Shown piece by piece: positions 1 through 12,300 of a stretch of 64,000 bases of DNA. The stretch's first letter is position 1. Every line of letters starts with the position of its first letter. Source of the stretch: Ischnura elegans (lineage: Eukaryota > Arthropoda > Insecta > Odonata > Coenagrionidae); the NCBI RefSeq assembly GCF_921293095.1, contig NC_060258.1, forward strand, positions 7,330,607 to 7,394,606, read 5' to 3'. The position numbers were made by a program, and so were the translations under genes. The notes below the pieces were generated by a model. The model saw only the letters and a list, made by a program, of their open reading frames with translations, searched no databases and was not told the origin of the DNA.

Positions 1-268
1 GTCTTTTAATATTTCTCTGTTTTAATTCATCAATAATGTATGCATGGTAGTAAGGTACTATGTACATAAAAATTGAATCTCTATGTCAGCACATTTCATT
101 CTCCATCCTGCAGCTGCCACTATTCCACCAACCATCTTGTAGATGCAATTATTCTGTCAGCAATGGCTTCATATTCTAAGGTGGTATTTTTTTGCAAGTC
201 ACCATTTTTATCTGCAAATTTGATGCATATCCTTCAGCACAACATGGTGCTTTAGAGATTTACTTTGG
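1..268. other. no gene seen (left edge)
   Basis: AT-rich sequence without a credible coding region or repeat boundary. A 60-codon open frame here has no recognisable motif and is treated as chance. Confidence 0.6.
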
Positions 269-1160
269 TTAACCTTTTCCCTACTGCACATGTATATATA
301 TATATATACGTGTGGACGTTTCCTGCCCCGGGAGGTGACGGGCGTATATATGCGTGTGGACGTTTCCTGACCCGGGAGACGACGGGCGTATATATACGTG
401 TGAGATTTACCCAGCCAGGAGTTCGAAAGCCGTATATATAAGTTTTCTAGCTTCCCCTTTTAGGACGGTCTTGGGTTTACGACGTCTTTGTCTCGGGACC
501 CAATGCATCGGGATTTAGGATTAACCCTCGGAATCCGGGAGCAGGTACCCGAACCCTTCGTCTTTTAGAACCCCTCTCAGCGGTACGGGACAGCGGTCAT
601 TCAATTGTTTATACAGTCAATTTTCGAAATAGATATTTGTTCATTTCTCCAGAAATATACACTAACAATTGAATTATTTGTCTTTTGAGCAGTGTTTAGA
701 ATTCTTAAACGAAATTCTACAACAAATATTAACTTATATCTCGAGTAATGTATAAACATCAACATGGAAATTTTTGCTGAGTTAAATCCGTTAATAATGG
801 CCTTAGAACTTCATTTAAAATTTGACAATGCTCAGATAAAAATGAGAAATTCATTTCAAAGTCTGTTATTTACGTGCAAGCAACAATAATCCATTTGCTA
901 AATACATATAAGCAATGCATAAGTTGACCGCGCACCAATGCCGCAGGTATGGTAGTAAACCCGGAAAGGAGGGAGCACAACTACTCTTGGAGTCCGAGAT
1001 AATGCGAAGTCCCTGCGTGGAGGGGTCGAAAAAGGTTCAGCGAGACCCTTATTAACGAATGCCCTCCAAAAATGCTCCGTACCACGAGAAAGAAGAGTCT
1101 CTTGGGGCTCGGTACAGCAGTCAAGCTAAGACGAAAACTCCGCCGTCTCGAAAGGGTTAA
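269..1160 (+). mobile_element. TTAA-bounded non-autonomous DNA element, copy A (piggyBac-like ends)
   Basis: The 892-bp segment starts with TTAACCTTTTCCC and ends with CGAAAGGGTTAA, so both ends read TTAACC(C/T)TTT inward. TTAA target duplications and C/G-rich ends of this kind are typical of piggyBac transposons; the assignment is inferred from that. No transposase is visible. A 54-bp-scale motif (CGTGTGGACGTTTCCTG followed by a CCCGGGAG block) is repeated at about 310-400. An inverted homologue lies at 5133-6017, and a relative at 43441-44687 shares end sequences and some internal blocks. Confidence 0.7.
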
Positions 1161-1346
1161 TAGTTTTTTGGCAGCTGCATTGGTGTACCAGGGTTTTGGT
1201 CATAAGTAGTATGTTCTCGTTTTCTGCAATGCTCCACAGATGTACAGGAAAATACATATATGGTATATACTGAAGTGGTGTTGCTGCATTGGAATTTGAC
1301 CTATGTAACCTCTGGTATAATCTCTACCCTCAGTAAGCATGAACAG
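1161..1346. other. spacer between two transposons
   Basis: Short unique sequence between the TTAA-bounded copy A and the TA-bounded element. No feature seen. Confidence 0.5.
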
Positions 1347-3883
1347 TAGGCCGGCCCTTATTTTTCATAATTGCGAAAAGTTATGTTTTCCTGGTCTCAA
1401 AATGATCCAAATGGTGTTTATATTCACGTTTTAAAATTTGGTTACTTTAAAATAACGGCAACCCGTGCCCCAAGGGCCCTAAGTACTAAGGACCCTCAAT
1501 TGAGTTTTTTGGGGCCGAAAAAGAGCTATTTCTATGTAAAACGTAAAAGTAAAGCCCTTTAGGGCCGATTTTCTGTTTGTTTTAACCTATCTCTAAGCGT
1601 TTAGGAGATATTGTCCGTCGTAATGCAATCCCCCCCTAGGGCGCCACCCCGCACCGCGGCACCGCTGAGGTATGTCCCGCACCACTTACTAGAGACTTCC
1701 CCTCAACCCCCTCCCCTCCCTCGGCAAAGACTTTGCTCCTGATGACAAGATTTACATGCTAGTGGTACAGTATTGAATAGGTTGTTCCTCTTGTGTCATG
1801 ATTAATGTTGTTAAAGCCTATAATGTCAATTTTAACCCTTCAATGCCGTCCCATGTACTGGGTACCGACCCCTTAAACGTTGATTTTTGCCGCCATACGG
1901 CCGCGAACTATTCCAGCAGGCTTTGTTCCAAAGTGCTTTTTATGTACAAAATATTATAAGCATGTGTTACAAATGTGTCTATGAATTATAAAGGAATGAA
2001 GGGAATGAGCAGGGCTAACAGGGCTCAAACAGTAGGTAGAAATATTCAAGGAAGACGAAACGAGGTAGTCAGTTCACGGATGTAGATCACTGTGGAGAGA
2101 TAGTTCTTGTGTATAGTGTGCAAAGGATAGGAAGTGCTAAGTTTTTTAGGATGTAAGGAGAAAAGTGGTGAAATAAATACTTTATCATGAACGTGAAGTT
2201 CATTTTAAGAATAGACCAACAAGGAAATCAAGACTAAATCCAGGCATTGAACTGGTTGGAAAAGAAAGTGAAGAAATACTCGGCTCAAATTTACCGACAG
2301 TGAGAGAAGTACTGTGTGTTTTCTATATCACCTAATGGGTTCGAAATTTGTAAGACTTAGGGCGAGAAAAACCGTGAGAAATGCGTCTCATCCATAGTAT
2401 AAAACTAGAATTCCTGTTGTTACGGAAAATAAGGCGATAGAAAAGTTAGAAAAATGACGCGAAGAATGGATGAACGTGCAACGGCAGAAAGAGAGCGCGA
2501 ACTACAGTGGATATGAAGAGAAGAGAATCTTTCGTAACAAAACTTGATGATTTGCTTGACATTGCAAGGAGCGGTACCATTGCATTTTTGACGCGCGAGG
2601 AGGAAAGTGCAGTTAATCTCTCGGATAAATGTGCTTGGGCTGAAGAAATAAAGTTCTTACGCAAATAAAGAGGAGAACAAAATGCAGTTATTGGTTGAAT
2701 AGATGTCAATACATTCAAGAACAAATGGAAAGATGTGGTTCTCCGCTCCTTTTGTTGCATTAGCTCCCATCAGTGGCCCGCAGTTCCTACAAAGACTTGT
2801 TAATTACGAAAGTGTTAACCTGGACATAGCGAAAGCAGCGCAAAAGAGGTTTTCAAACCACTTGTGGTACATGAGTGAGGAGTTGGTATGCCTGTCATTC
2901 TTTGACGGATCCATTTCTAGGTGTGAAAAAAACGTGATACGCCGTATGTGGTCTTGTGTAGGAAAATATGATCCACCGAAGAAGGCAGTCTATAAACGTA
3001 AAGACATGACTAAGGTATCTATACCAAATTTTGTCACCACTAATTCGAGAAAGCTATTTAATGTATTGTAAATATGTATTGCATTCTTTGATGTGAACAT
3101 GCGAGAATGTGATGAACATACAAGAACGATTGGCAAATTATTCGGGGTCATTAAGTGGGAAATGATTGTGCAGCGAGAGGAGTGAAACTAATTCAAGATT
3201 TTTAGGCAGTGTCGTTGAAGGAAGAGAGCTTTCAAAATATTACTAACAATAAGTGTGACTTATCATCGCAATACAACCCTTACGTGCGGAAAGGCACTTT
3301 AATTGCCAAATATGGGATGTCAGTGAAAAATTATAAATGCAATGAAATTCTCTTTTATTTTGGTTAATGTACCGAAATTCATGGACAGAGCGAAAAAAAA
3401 TTGATCTCTTGGATTGGAAGCATTGTTATGGCAATTAAATTCTTTCTAAAGTAAGCACATTTCTTCAGAGACTAGATCTTGACATCAGGAGCAAAGTCTT
3501 TGCCGAGGGAGGGGAGGGGGTTGAGGGGAAGTCTCTAGTAAGTGGTGCGGGACATACCTCAGCGGTGCCGCGGTACGGGGTGGCGCCCTAGGGGGGGATT
3601 GATTGCATTACGACAGACAATATCTCCTGAACGCTTAGAGATAGGTTAAAACAAACAGAAAATCGGCCCTGTAGACTTTACTTTTACGTTTTACATAGAA
3701 ATAGTGCTATTTCAACCCCAAAAAACTCAATTTAGGGTCCTTACTACTTGGGGCCCTTGGGGCACGGGTTGCCGTTATTTTAAAGTAACCAAATTTTAAC
3801 ACGTGAATATGAAGACCATTTGGATCATTTTGAGACCAGGAAAACATAACTTTTCGCAATTATGAAAAATAAGGGCCGGCCTA
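1347..3883 (+). mobile_element. TA-flanked DNA transposon with ~400-bp terminal inverted repeats
   Basis: Nucleotides 1347-1744 reappear in inverse orientation at 3483-3883 with only scattered differences. The outermost bases are TAGGCCGGCCCTTATTTTTC and its complement, so the element begins and ends with TA, which may be the target duplication. The arms include a G/C-rich block (1630-1740) and several runs of C. The interior (1745-3482) holds the wreck of a coding region on the plus strand. A TA target is known for Tc1/mariner and some other superfamilies, but the very long inverted repeats and the coding remnant do not let me name the superfamily. Confidence 0.8.
2513..3071 (+). pseudogene. 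decayed transposon-borne coding region (unclassified arthropod element protein)
   Basis: Two open stretches lie inside the TA-flanked element. The first (about 2513-2668) reads MKRRESFVTKLDDLLDIA and ends at a stop. The second (2703-3071, 122 codons) contains NHLWYMSEELVCLSFFDGS at about residues 52-70 and ends with IPNFVTTNSRKLFNVL. From memory, the patterns FVxxLDDLxDIA, HLWYLSEELxxLxFFD and DFVTxNSRKLF occur together in uncharacterised proteins of many insect genomes, consistent with an element-encoded protein of unknown function. Here it is interrupted by stops and frame changes and lacks both ends, so it cannot be functional. I do not assign a catalytic activity. Confidence 0.5.
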
Positions 3884-5132
3884 ATATGAATAAAATGAGC
3901 CTGAGAAAGGGATGAGGAGAAAAAAAGAAAAAAGTTGGAAGATGTGTTTTTTTTTCGACAGAAATAAAAACAATAATACTGTGAACTGTGTTAGAAACTA
4001 ACGCGTGGTACACTTTTGCTGAAAATTTTGAGAAGTGATTAGAAGGAAATAAATAGTTTACATGATTTATTTTCTGCATTCTTTAGACTCAATAAAACTT
4101 TTCAATAGTGCGAAATTGAACCTCTGCTGAGGACTACATATTTGTTAGTTTTTCTTTCCAATGCTGTATATAATTTGTAACAGGAGTATTTCAATAGTAA
4201 TAAGTGACCGTAATATGTATCATCGAAAAATTTTCCTCAAGAATACATTTTGGGAAATCGATTCAATATAGATAAGTAAATTAATTTAGTACATTTATTA
4301 GTATTTACGTAAGGCAAATAGAGGTCGACGCTGAAAATATGATGATATACAGTGATTGATGTGTATAAAAGTGTGTGCCATGTATTTATATCTCAATATT
4401 TAACTGTGTTCTTTGGCTGAAACAAAAACAATTGGCAATTTTTCCGGAGGAACTGGGACTGCCTACTGGAAAATAAGGTATTCAAAAATATTTTCTTAAA
4501 TTAATAAAAGTTGAATTTATGGTTTGAAATATATAGTATAGTCATTCCTAAATAAACAAAGGATACGTCGAGATGCAAAATTTTTAAATAATATATACTA
4601 CTAGAAAGAAATTGAAGAAAATCTTTTGGGGTGACAGAGACGACCCACGCGACCGTTTATGTTTGGAAAATGGGCGCGACTACCGCCGGGTTAATGAACC
4701 CACAACCAGTTGAGAGCCTTACGAAATACTTTTCTTCTTAAAACGAAATCAGGGTCTCCCACAAATAATTCTTTCCATCTAATATTGGTAACTGTAACAG
4801 TCACTCCCACTGAACACTGCAGATATCATCCCAAAAAGTGTCATGGTAAGTGGGAGATGCATTTCAGACAGTGTCATTTAAATTCTGTGCACCATAGGAT
4901 TAATTTACTGTGGCTATTTCACAGCAATGCACATAAAATAACCTTTATCATCCTTGCAGTCCCAAAGAGGACCACCTAATGGTTTCCTTTACGACCCGCC
5001 AGTCCCTTTCGGGATCAATGAGACACACTTTATTTTTAATCGGCTAATAATGAGTTTCATCGCTCGAGAGTTCACTTGAGAGCCGCTTATATTTTAAACC
5101 AAGGTCATTTAACATTGGCCGTATTGTACAAC
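3884..5132. other. intergenic or intronic sequence, nothing recognised
   Basis: AT-rich DNA between the TA-flanked element and TTAA copy B. An 89-codon open frame at 4710-4979 has no recognisable motif. No exon with a matching partner in the plus-strand ZAD gene was found here, although later exons of the minus-strand ZAD gene could lie on this side. Confidence 0.5.
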
Positions 5133-6017
5133 TTAACCCTTTCGAGACAGCAGAGTTTTTGTCTTCCCATGACTGCTGTACTGAGTCCCAAGAGACTCTT
5201 CTTTCTCGTGGTACAGAGCATTTTTGGAGGGCATTCGTTAAGAAGGATCTCGCGGAACCTTTTTTGACCCCACCTTGCTGGAACTCTGCATTATCTCAGA
5301 CTCTGAGGGTAGTTGTGCTCCCTCCTTTCCGGGTTTACGACCATACTTGCGGCATTGGTACGCGGTCAACTTATGTATAGCTTATACGTATTTAGAATAC
5401 GGATAATTGTTGCTTGCATATAAATTGCAGACTTTGAATTGAATTCCTCATTGTTTTCTGAGCATTGTCAAAATTTTAGTAAAGTTCTACGGTCAACATT
5501 AAAGCATTTAATGCAACAACAATTTCCATGTTGATGTTTATACATAACTCGAGATTTAAGTTAATATTTATCGTAGAATTTCGATTAAATATTGTAAATG
5601 CTGTTCAAAAGACCAATAATTCAATTCTTAGTCTTTTTTTCTTGAGAAATGACCAAATATTCATTTGGAAAACTGACTGGATAAACAATTGTATGACTGC
5701 TGTCCCTTACCGCTAAGAGGGGCTATAAAAGACGAGGGGTCTGGGTACATGCTCCCGGATTCTGAGGCTTATTCCTAAACCCTGCAGGGTTGAGTCCCGA
5801 GACAACTAGACAAAGTAAACCCACGACCGTCCTAAGTGGGGGAGAGCTAGAAAATGCACATCTTATGCACATTTTTTTTTCAGAGCTAGAAAATGCACAT
5901 CACACACGGCTTTTGTTCTCCTGGCCAGGAAAATGTCACACATAAATACACGGCTCTCTTCTCCCGGGTCAGGAAACTTCCACACATGTATGTATGTGTG
6001 TAGTAGGGAAAAGGTTA
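5133..6017 (-). mobile_element. TTAA-bounded non-autonomous DNA element, copy B (inverted relative of copy A)
   Basis: The segment starts with TTAACCCTTTCGAGAC and ends with GTAGGGAAAAGGTTAC, the last base having mutated from A. Read on the minus strand it follows copy A (269-1160) block for block, including the CCTCTTAGCGGTAAGGGACAG region, by eye at roughly 75-85% identity. The G+C-rich tandem motif at the outer end has diverged from that of copy A. Copies A and B form a large inverted pair around 1161-5132. Confidence 0.7.
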
Positions 6018-6222
6018 CATTGAATTATGAGTAAATGGATAAGCATATTACCTTCTATCATACAACTTATGATGCAAATGATAAAGAAGACTCCCCATAG
6101 AAATGCATATACTTATGCTAGGCAAACCTATTTTCATCATACAATTGATATATTAATATAACAAAAGCTAAAATAATGAATCTTTCGACACAGGTTTTAC
6201 CGTGTATGAGAATAAAACTTAC

Positions 6223-6390
6223 CAACATATTGGCAGTGGGCAGTTGGATGTCTGGCACAGGAATGAATATTTCATTTGGTTGGACTGAGCATGCTTTCTC
6301 TGAAGTGCTTACAATCGCATCTCGAATGCAGTCCTTAGTTTCAGCAGAAGACCTCAAATTGTCATGAACTGCCTCCTTTCCTCCAATACT
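6223..6390 (-). CDS. exon 3 of the minus-strand ZAD gene (acidic linker)
   Basis: On the minus strand the acceptor TTTGCAG precedes AGT ATT GGA and the donor GTAAGT follows TTG. The 56 codons are fully open. The peptide includes AVHDNLRSSAETKDCI and EIFIPVPDIQLP. It aligns end to end without gaps with exon 3 of the plus-strand gene (AVDDNLGPSVETTDCI, EIYIPVPDCLLP), including the first bases of the following intron. The motif (F/Y)IPVPD is the most conserved part. No known domain; probably a linker or interaction segment. Confidence 0.75.
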
Positions 6391-9300
6391 CTGCAAAGAG
6401 AGTAACACTGATAAACAACTCACCCACTTCAAAATTAACAAATAAGGAATGCTGATAATCTCAATGAAACAGGATTTTTGTAATTTTATCAATGCCATTA
6501 AATGAAAATTGAAATGCGTCTGCAAATCAATCAGCCATAAACTACATGGCTGTTAGAATCAACATTGGGCAAGAAGATTCTTGGTGAAACTCAGGTCATA
6601 CTATTATGGCTTTATTATAGCATCACATGGGCCATGAGAAGGCCTTCAAATCGTGTCATTCACAGCAAACTCATGTTACCCCGGGAATATCAAGGTCATG
6701 CAAAGAATCTTAACTCCCTTCTTTTAAACTTGCAAGCTAGTACATAAAATAGAACTTTAGGGTGACAATTTTCACAGGTAAATTACATTTATGTGTACAT
6801 TCATTCAAGGGTAATTTCATGGGTTCATTTATTGGGACAATAACTAGTAAGGTGAGGTGGTGTAAGTACGACATCCCTCAAGAAGATCGTATTTCCGTTC
6901 GCGAGGCACGTAGCGGTCATGCAACATATTCCACATATTGTAATGGAACCAGAGCCGTCTACTTCGAAATATGTACCCCTCGAATTCTTGTTCCACACTC
7001 TTAGAAAATATACCCTTCAGTTCATCTCGTAGTTGATGTTGGTTGTGAGGACAGGTAACACCACAGTTCCTTCAGCATCTGCGTATCAGAGGTGCTAGGT
7101 AAGAACTATATCTTGTTTTCTATTCTTCATGGATTAGTTTTCTTGGTTACTTTAAATTTTAGAACTCGGATCATTACATTTAGTTTAGATGGGGGTGTCG
7201 CACATTTCCCACCATATCCAATCATTCTTTCCTTACAGGGCTACAGGATTGTAGTATGGCTTAAATTTTTAGTTTTTGTCTGGCAATTCTTGAGTTAAAC
7301 TTTTTTTGTATACATATTAAAAATCATTGTGGACTATAGAACTAGGTTGTTTAATGAGAGTTCCCATATCAACTTTTATTTTTATGGTTGTTTTGATAAA
7401 GAAGCTTTTTTAATTAATTTTCATAAAATAATTACCTCGCATTTTTCTCTCACCATAACAATTGCATCTTTTTAAGTGTCATAACCTAAGTTCGATTCAG
7501 GCAAAATTGTTTATGCAAAGTTAAACTTGAGACCTTTCCTGAAGCCCTACCAAAATCAAGCTTATATTTTTAGCAGACATATTGTGTGTATTTCCTTCAC
7601 TGTGTTTAAGACCTGGTAGCATATATTCAATAATTTCGTGCATATTTTGGGGGTTGCTGTCATAATATGAGCAATAATTAATATTGCATGGCGAAATGGT
7701 GCACAATTATGTGAGAAAAACACAAAAGGGCTGCCAAATAGTAACGATGACCTAAAGAAGGCACTTGACGAAATTATAATTGGAAGAATGGGGAGAAAAT
7801 GTGCTAGTATGAATAAATATGGAATATAGTTGTCTAAAAAAGTGGATTTTGAAATGGTTGCTGATCATGCTCATAAAAATAGCATAAAATACCTTTCAAA
7901 GACGACAAACATCCTGAAGATTGCTTTTTTGGTCTAATTTCATGGCACAAATTTTCAATTAAAAAACCTCAAAGGATAGAGTATGCAAGGAAAAAAAATT
8001 CTGACCTTTTGTGATAAATGCTCAATTTGATTTGTTGCAAAAGACAATCCATGAGTTGCACGATGATAATAAACCAGAATGTACACATAGAATCTGGACA
8101 AAACTTCATCTTCTACGTACCCAGGGAAGACAAGAGTCGTTTTCAAGAGTGCATTTTCCTCGACTCATACAATTAGTTTATTAGGTCGTTTGAGCATCAT
8201 TGTTAATGGCGGAAAGTGCAAATGAAATCAAAGCCCCTCCTTTGATAGTATTCGAAGGGAAACATGCTTGGGATAGTTGGTGCACTCCCAAAAATACAGG
8301 ATTGTAGTGGAGATTGGATTCTGGCTATATTCAGAGGTAAAATGTCAGATGCTCACTATATTGGGAAAATTCTGGAGATCAATGAATCAGGTGATCCTGT
8401 GGTTTGCTTTCCAAGGACATGTTGCGGGACTGAAAAAAGTTTTACCTATCCACAGAATGAGGGTTCAAGCCAAATAACTAGGGAAGACATAACCATATTA
8501 CCTAAGCCTTCGGTTGGCTGTTGAGAATAAGTTAGCCATTTGCCCATCTTTCTCGGGATAAAACCAAACTTAAAATGAACTAATCAATATTCAATGCTGA
8601 ATAGTTTGAAGAAATAGTTTGAGTTGTTCCTTTCAATCTAATTTATATATGGATATCTTGTCGTATAAAAACTTGATGCTACTTTATCATTAATTATTCA
8701 GCTTCTACACACATTAGCTATTTGTAATACGCGTAAATTAATGTATGCAATTCGAACCATCATTAGCAGAACCAATTTCACCAAAATTCCTTAGTGTAAT
8801 ATCTAATTAACCAGAAGATGCAATAAAAGCCATTTAAAATACCTTGGAGAAGGTATTGGAAGTCATTGGGTTTATAGTAAATAGAAATGATATTAAACTG
8901 CAATTCTAAAGTTGTTTATATAAACTAAGACCTAAAAGATTATTACTTTTGATAGAAGCTTTGAAGGCTACTTGCTAACTTAACATAAGATCTTAATATC
9001 AATTAATAACCAACATTAGAGTAATTCGTGCTATTGAAATCAATGCTGATATGAACATAATTGATTTATTTTTGTTCTGATTTATTCAAATTGTAGATAT
9101 ATTGTTTATATTAAATGCACTATAAGTTATTCCTAGATAAAAATATAATGTAATTATGGTAGTTATGATTATGATAATAATCCATAAAGCTCTTTCAAGT
9201 ACTAGACAAAAACTCTAATATCTTGGATAAGGTATTGGATGTGGTGAGTTTTTCATGAACGGTTAAACGTAAGTTCGTACCATAAAGAGTAATGTAAAGC

Positions 9301-12300
9301 TGAATATCTGGGCAAATCGCACTTAGCCCATGCGCCATGCAATGTGGAAATATGTTGCACATCAGCCATGGGACTCACTTGCCCCACGCACGGGGAAAGT
9401 ACGATCCCTTGACAAGGCTTTAAGAAAAAAATTACAAAATTACCACTTTACAGAGAGAGGAATGTAAATCCTAAACTCTTATTCGGTTATTAATACATGT
9501 ATTTTTCAATGAATCTCAGGATTTTAACAAGCCTAGAAAAAAATCCTAAGCTAGTTAAAGTTGATATATGCTATCTAAGGGTAGCTCTTACCACACCTTT
9601 GTTATGTAAACAATATATTATTTACCATTAAATAATTTGAATAAAGGTTTTTGTAATCAAGCAGATAAAAATTTTTATGAACCACTGACATAGGTAATTT
9701 TAGCAAATAATATTGTTATCAAATCACTCAAATATGATACATATATAAAAATGCATGTATATAATATTTTAACATAACAACGGACAAGTACACTAAATAG
9801 CCATGGTGTGTTTAATCATTTTTCTTAATATGCCTTATTGATTTTAATATTTTTATTGAAATATCTTATTGGATACTTTTTGAGTAGCTTATTTACCTTT
9901 TAGTACTTGTATACTTATGCATTTCTCTCATCTCTTAATGTTTAATATGACTTTAAACTGGCAAATGAACTTTGAAAACGTCCGCAAATACGATTCTATA
10001 AATGACCTAAACTTCAAGAGTTAAAATTTAAACCCAAACAGGAGGTTAAAAGAAAGAGAAAGATATCGAAAACACATCCCAAAAATTATTCGCGTTCATT
10101 GATATCCTTAATTCGTAGGTCATACCTGAATTCCAATTACCCACTTTTTTGGCTTGGATTAAATTTTAAACACATAGTTGTACGAAAAGACAAAACGTCT
10201 GCGGTCCTCAACACTGAATAAATAAAATCGGAAACACTACGTGGGAAACTGGACTAATTTCACCATTCCCTCGCTCATTGGCGAGGTCCTTTCATATCAT
10301 TTAATATTGCTCAACTGAAACTCAACGACATCGTCGCCGACCAGAACCCTACCAACCCTCCTGTCTACATTAATGAATCCTTGACATCCTTAAACCGAAA
10401 GCTATATGCAATGGCCAGGGGACTTAAAAAAGAAGGTAAAATCAAATACGTGTGGATTCGTAATGGCCGTGTGTTTGCTCGGGTCCATGATGGTGGTGAA
10501 CGCATTTCTATCCTAGTTGAAACTGACCTTGACTGCTTAATATAACATACGGGGGCCTGTTCTCTTCCCGCAGGCCTACCAATTGCTAATGAAATCAACA
10601 TTTCCCTCGTCAATTGTCAATCTTTACTGTGTCATATCGACGAATTTCGGGTTCATTTTTCTTCCTGTGTAAGTGATATAATCTGTTTAACCGAAACATG
10701 GTTAAAACCAAATATTCCTGATAGCATGGTTGATCTTAGTGAACATTACTTGCTGAGACATGATCGGACCGGGAAAGGCGGTGGCGGGGTTGGTGCCTTC
10801 ATTCATCATCGACTGAGTTCGTCGGTGCTGGCGACCTCTTCCGCGACCTATGAATGCCGACCCGAGTTCATAGTTATTGAAGTGCATGGTATAAACCTTT
10901 CTAAACTTCTTCTATTTGTTGTTTACAGACCTCCAAATGTTGGGTCCTTGACTGATATTGAAGAAACATATACAACTTTTAGTCCAAACTATAAAAACAT
11001 TGTAATTGTTGGTGACTTTAACGCCGATTTGCTACGGGACAGCTGTCATTCTTCCTTCATCAGGAATTTCATTTTTAATTATAATCTTCATCTGGCCTCA
11101 ACGCAGCCCACGCATCATACAGAACATAGTCATACTCTCCTTGATCTCTGTATAGTTGATTCCCCTGAAAAACTCTCTTCATTCTCACAATTCCCTGTGC
11201 CTTTCCTCTCCGCACATGACAAAATTTTACTCTCTTATTCATTCAATTCCCCTCGTCTTCCTATACCTAAAATTCTCTATCGTGATCTTAAAAATTTCGA
11301 TACAGCAAAGTTTCAGGACGACCTGCTCACCTTTGACTGGAACAACATATTTAGCTCCTCGTCCATTGATTCAAAATTAGAACTCTTTAATCAGAAATTC
11401 TTAGAGTGCATAAATTGTCATGCCCCCCTGCGAACATGCGCACCTAGACGGCCTTCAGCCCCCTGGCTGACTAGTGACATTAAGCAAAAAATGAAGGAAC
11501 GTGATATTTCACGTAGAATTTTCACACGAACAAAAAGCCAGACTGCTTACACTGAGTTTATCGTCTTGCGTAATCAGGTAAAGCATCTCGTCACGGAAGC
11601 CAAGAAAAAATATTATGCAACCACCTTCTCCAATTTGACAGAACCAAACAAGGTCTGGAGGGAACTTAGAAGTCTTGGACTCGTGCAGCGACAAAACAAG
11701 CAGCCCTTACATGAATTATCTATCGATGATCTAAACAAGCACTTCACTCCCGCCTTTACCTTCGAGGCAAATAACATTGCTGACATATTCAGTCTCTCTA
11801 ACCTTGATCCACTTGTACCCTATAACGAGAGAAATTTCTTCTTCCAACACGTAACCCCACACAACCTACGTAAAACGTTATCTCTCTCTAAATCGAACTC
11901 AACTGGGGTCGATGGAATCTCAGTTAAATTTATAAAGGCCGCGTCAACTGTACTTCTACCTGTAATACTTGATATCTATAATTTTTCCTTATCGTCATCT
12001 GAATTTCCGAATGTATGGAAATATTCACTAATCACACCAATACAAAAAGTTAAAAAACCAACTTCTCCCAGTGATTATCGGCCAATCTCTATTCTGTGCT
12101 CTCTTTCTAAATGCTTAGAAAGAATTGTTTTTCAGCAGGTAACGAATTATCTGGACCAATGCAACTTGCATGATCCATATCAATCTGGATTTCGGAAAAA
12201 CTTCTCTACGCAAACAGCGCTACTCAAATTAACGGATGATATACGTCAAGGAATTGATAAACGGATGGTTACAATTCTGGTACTATTTCATTTCACCAAT

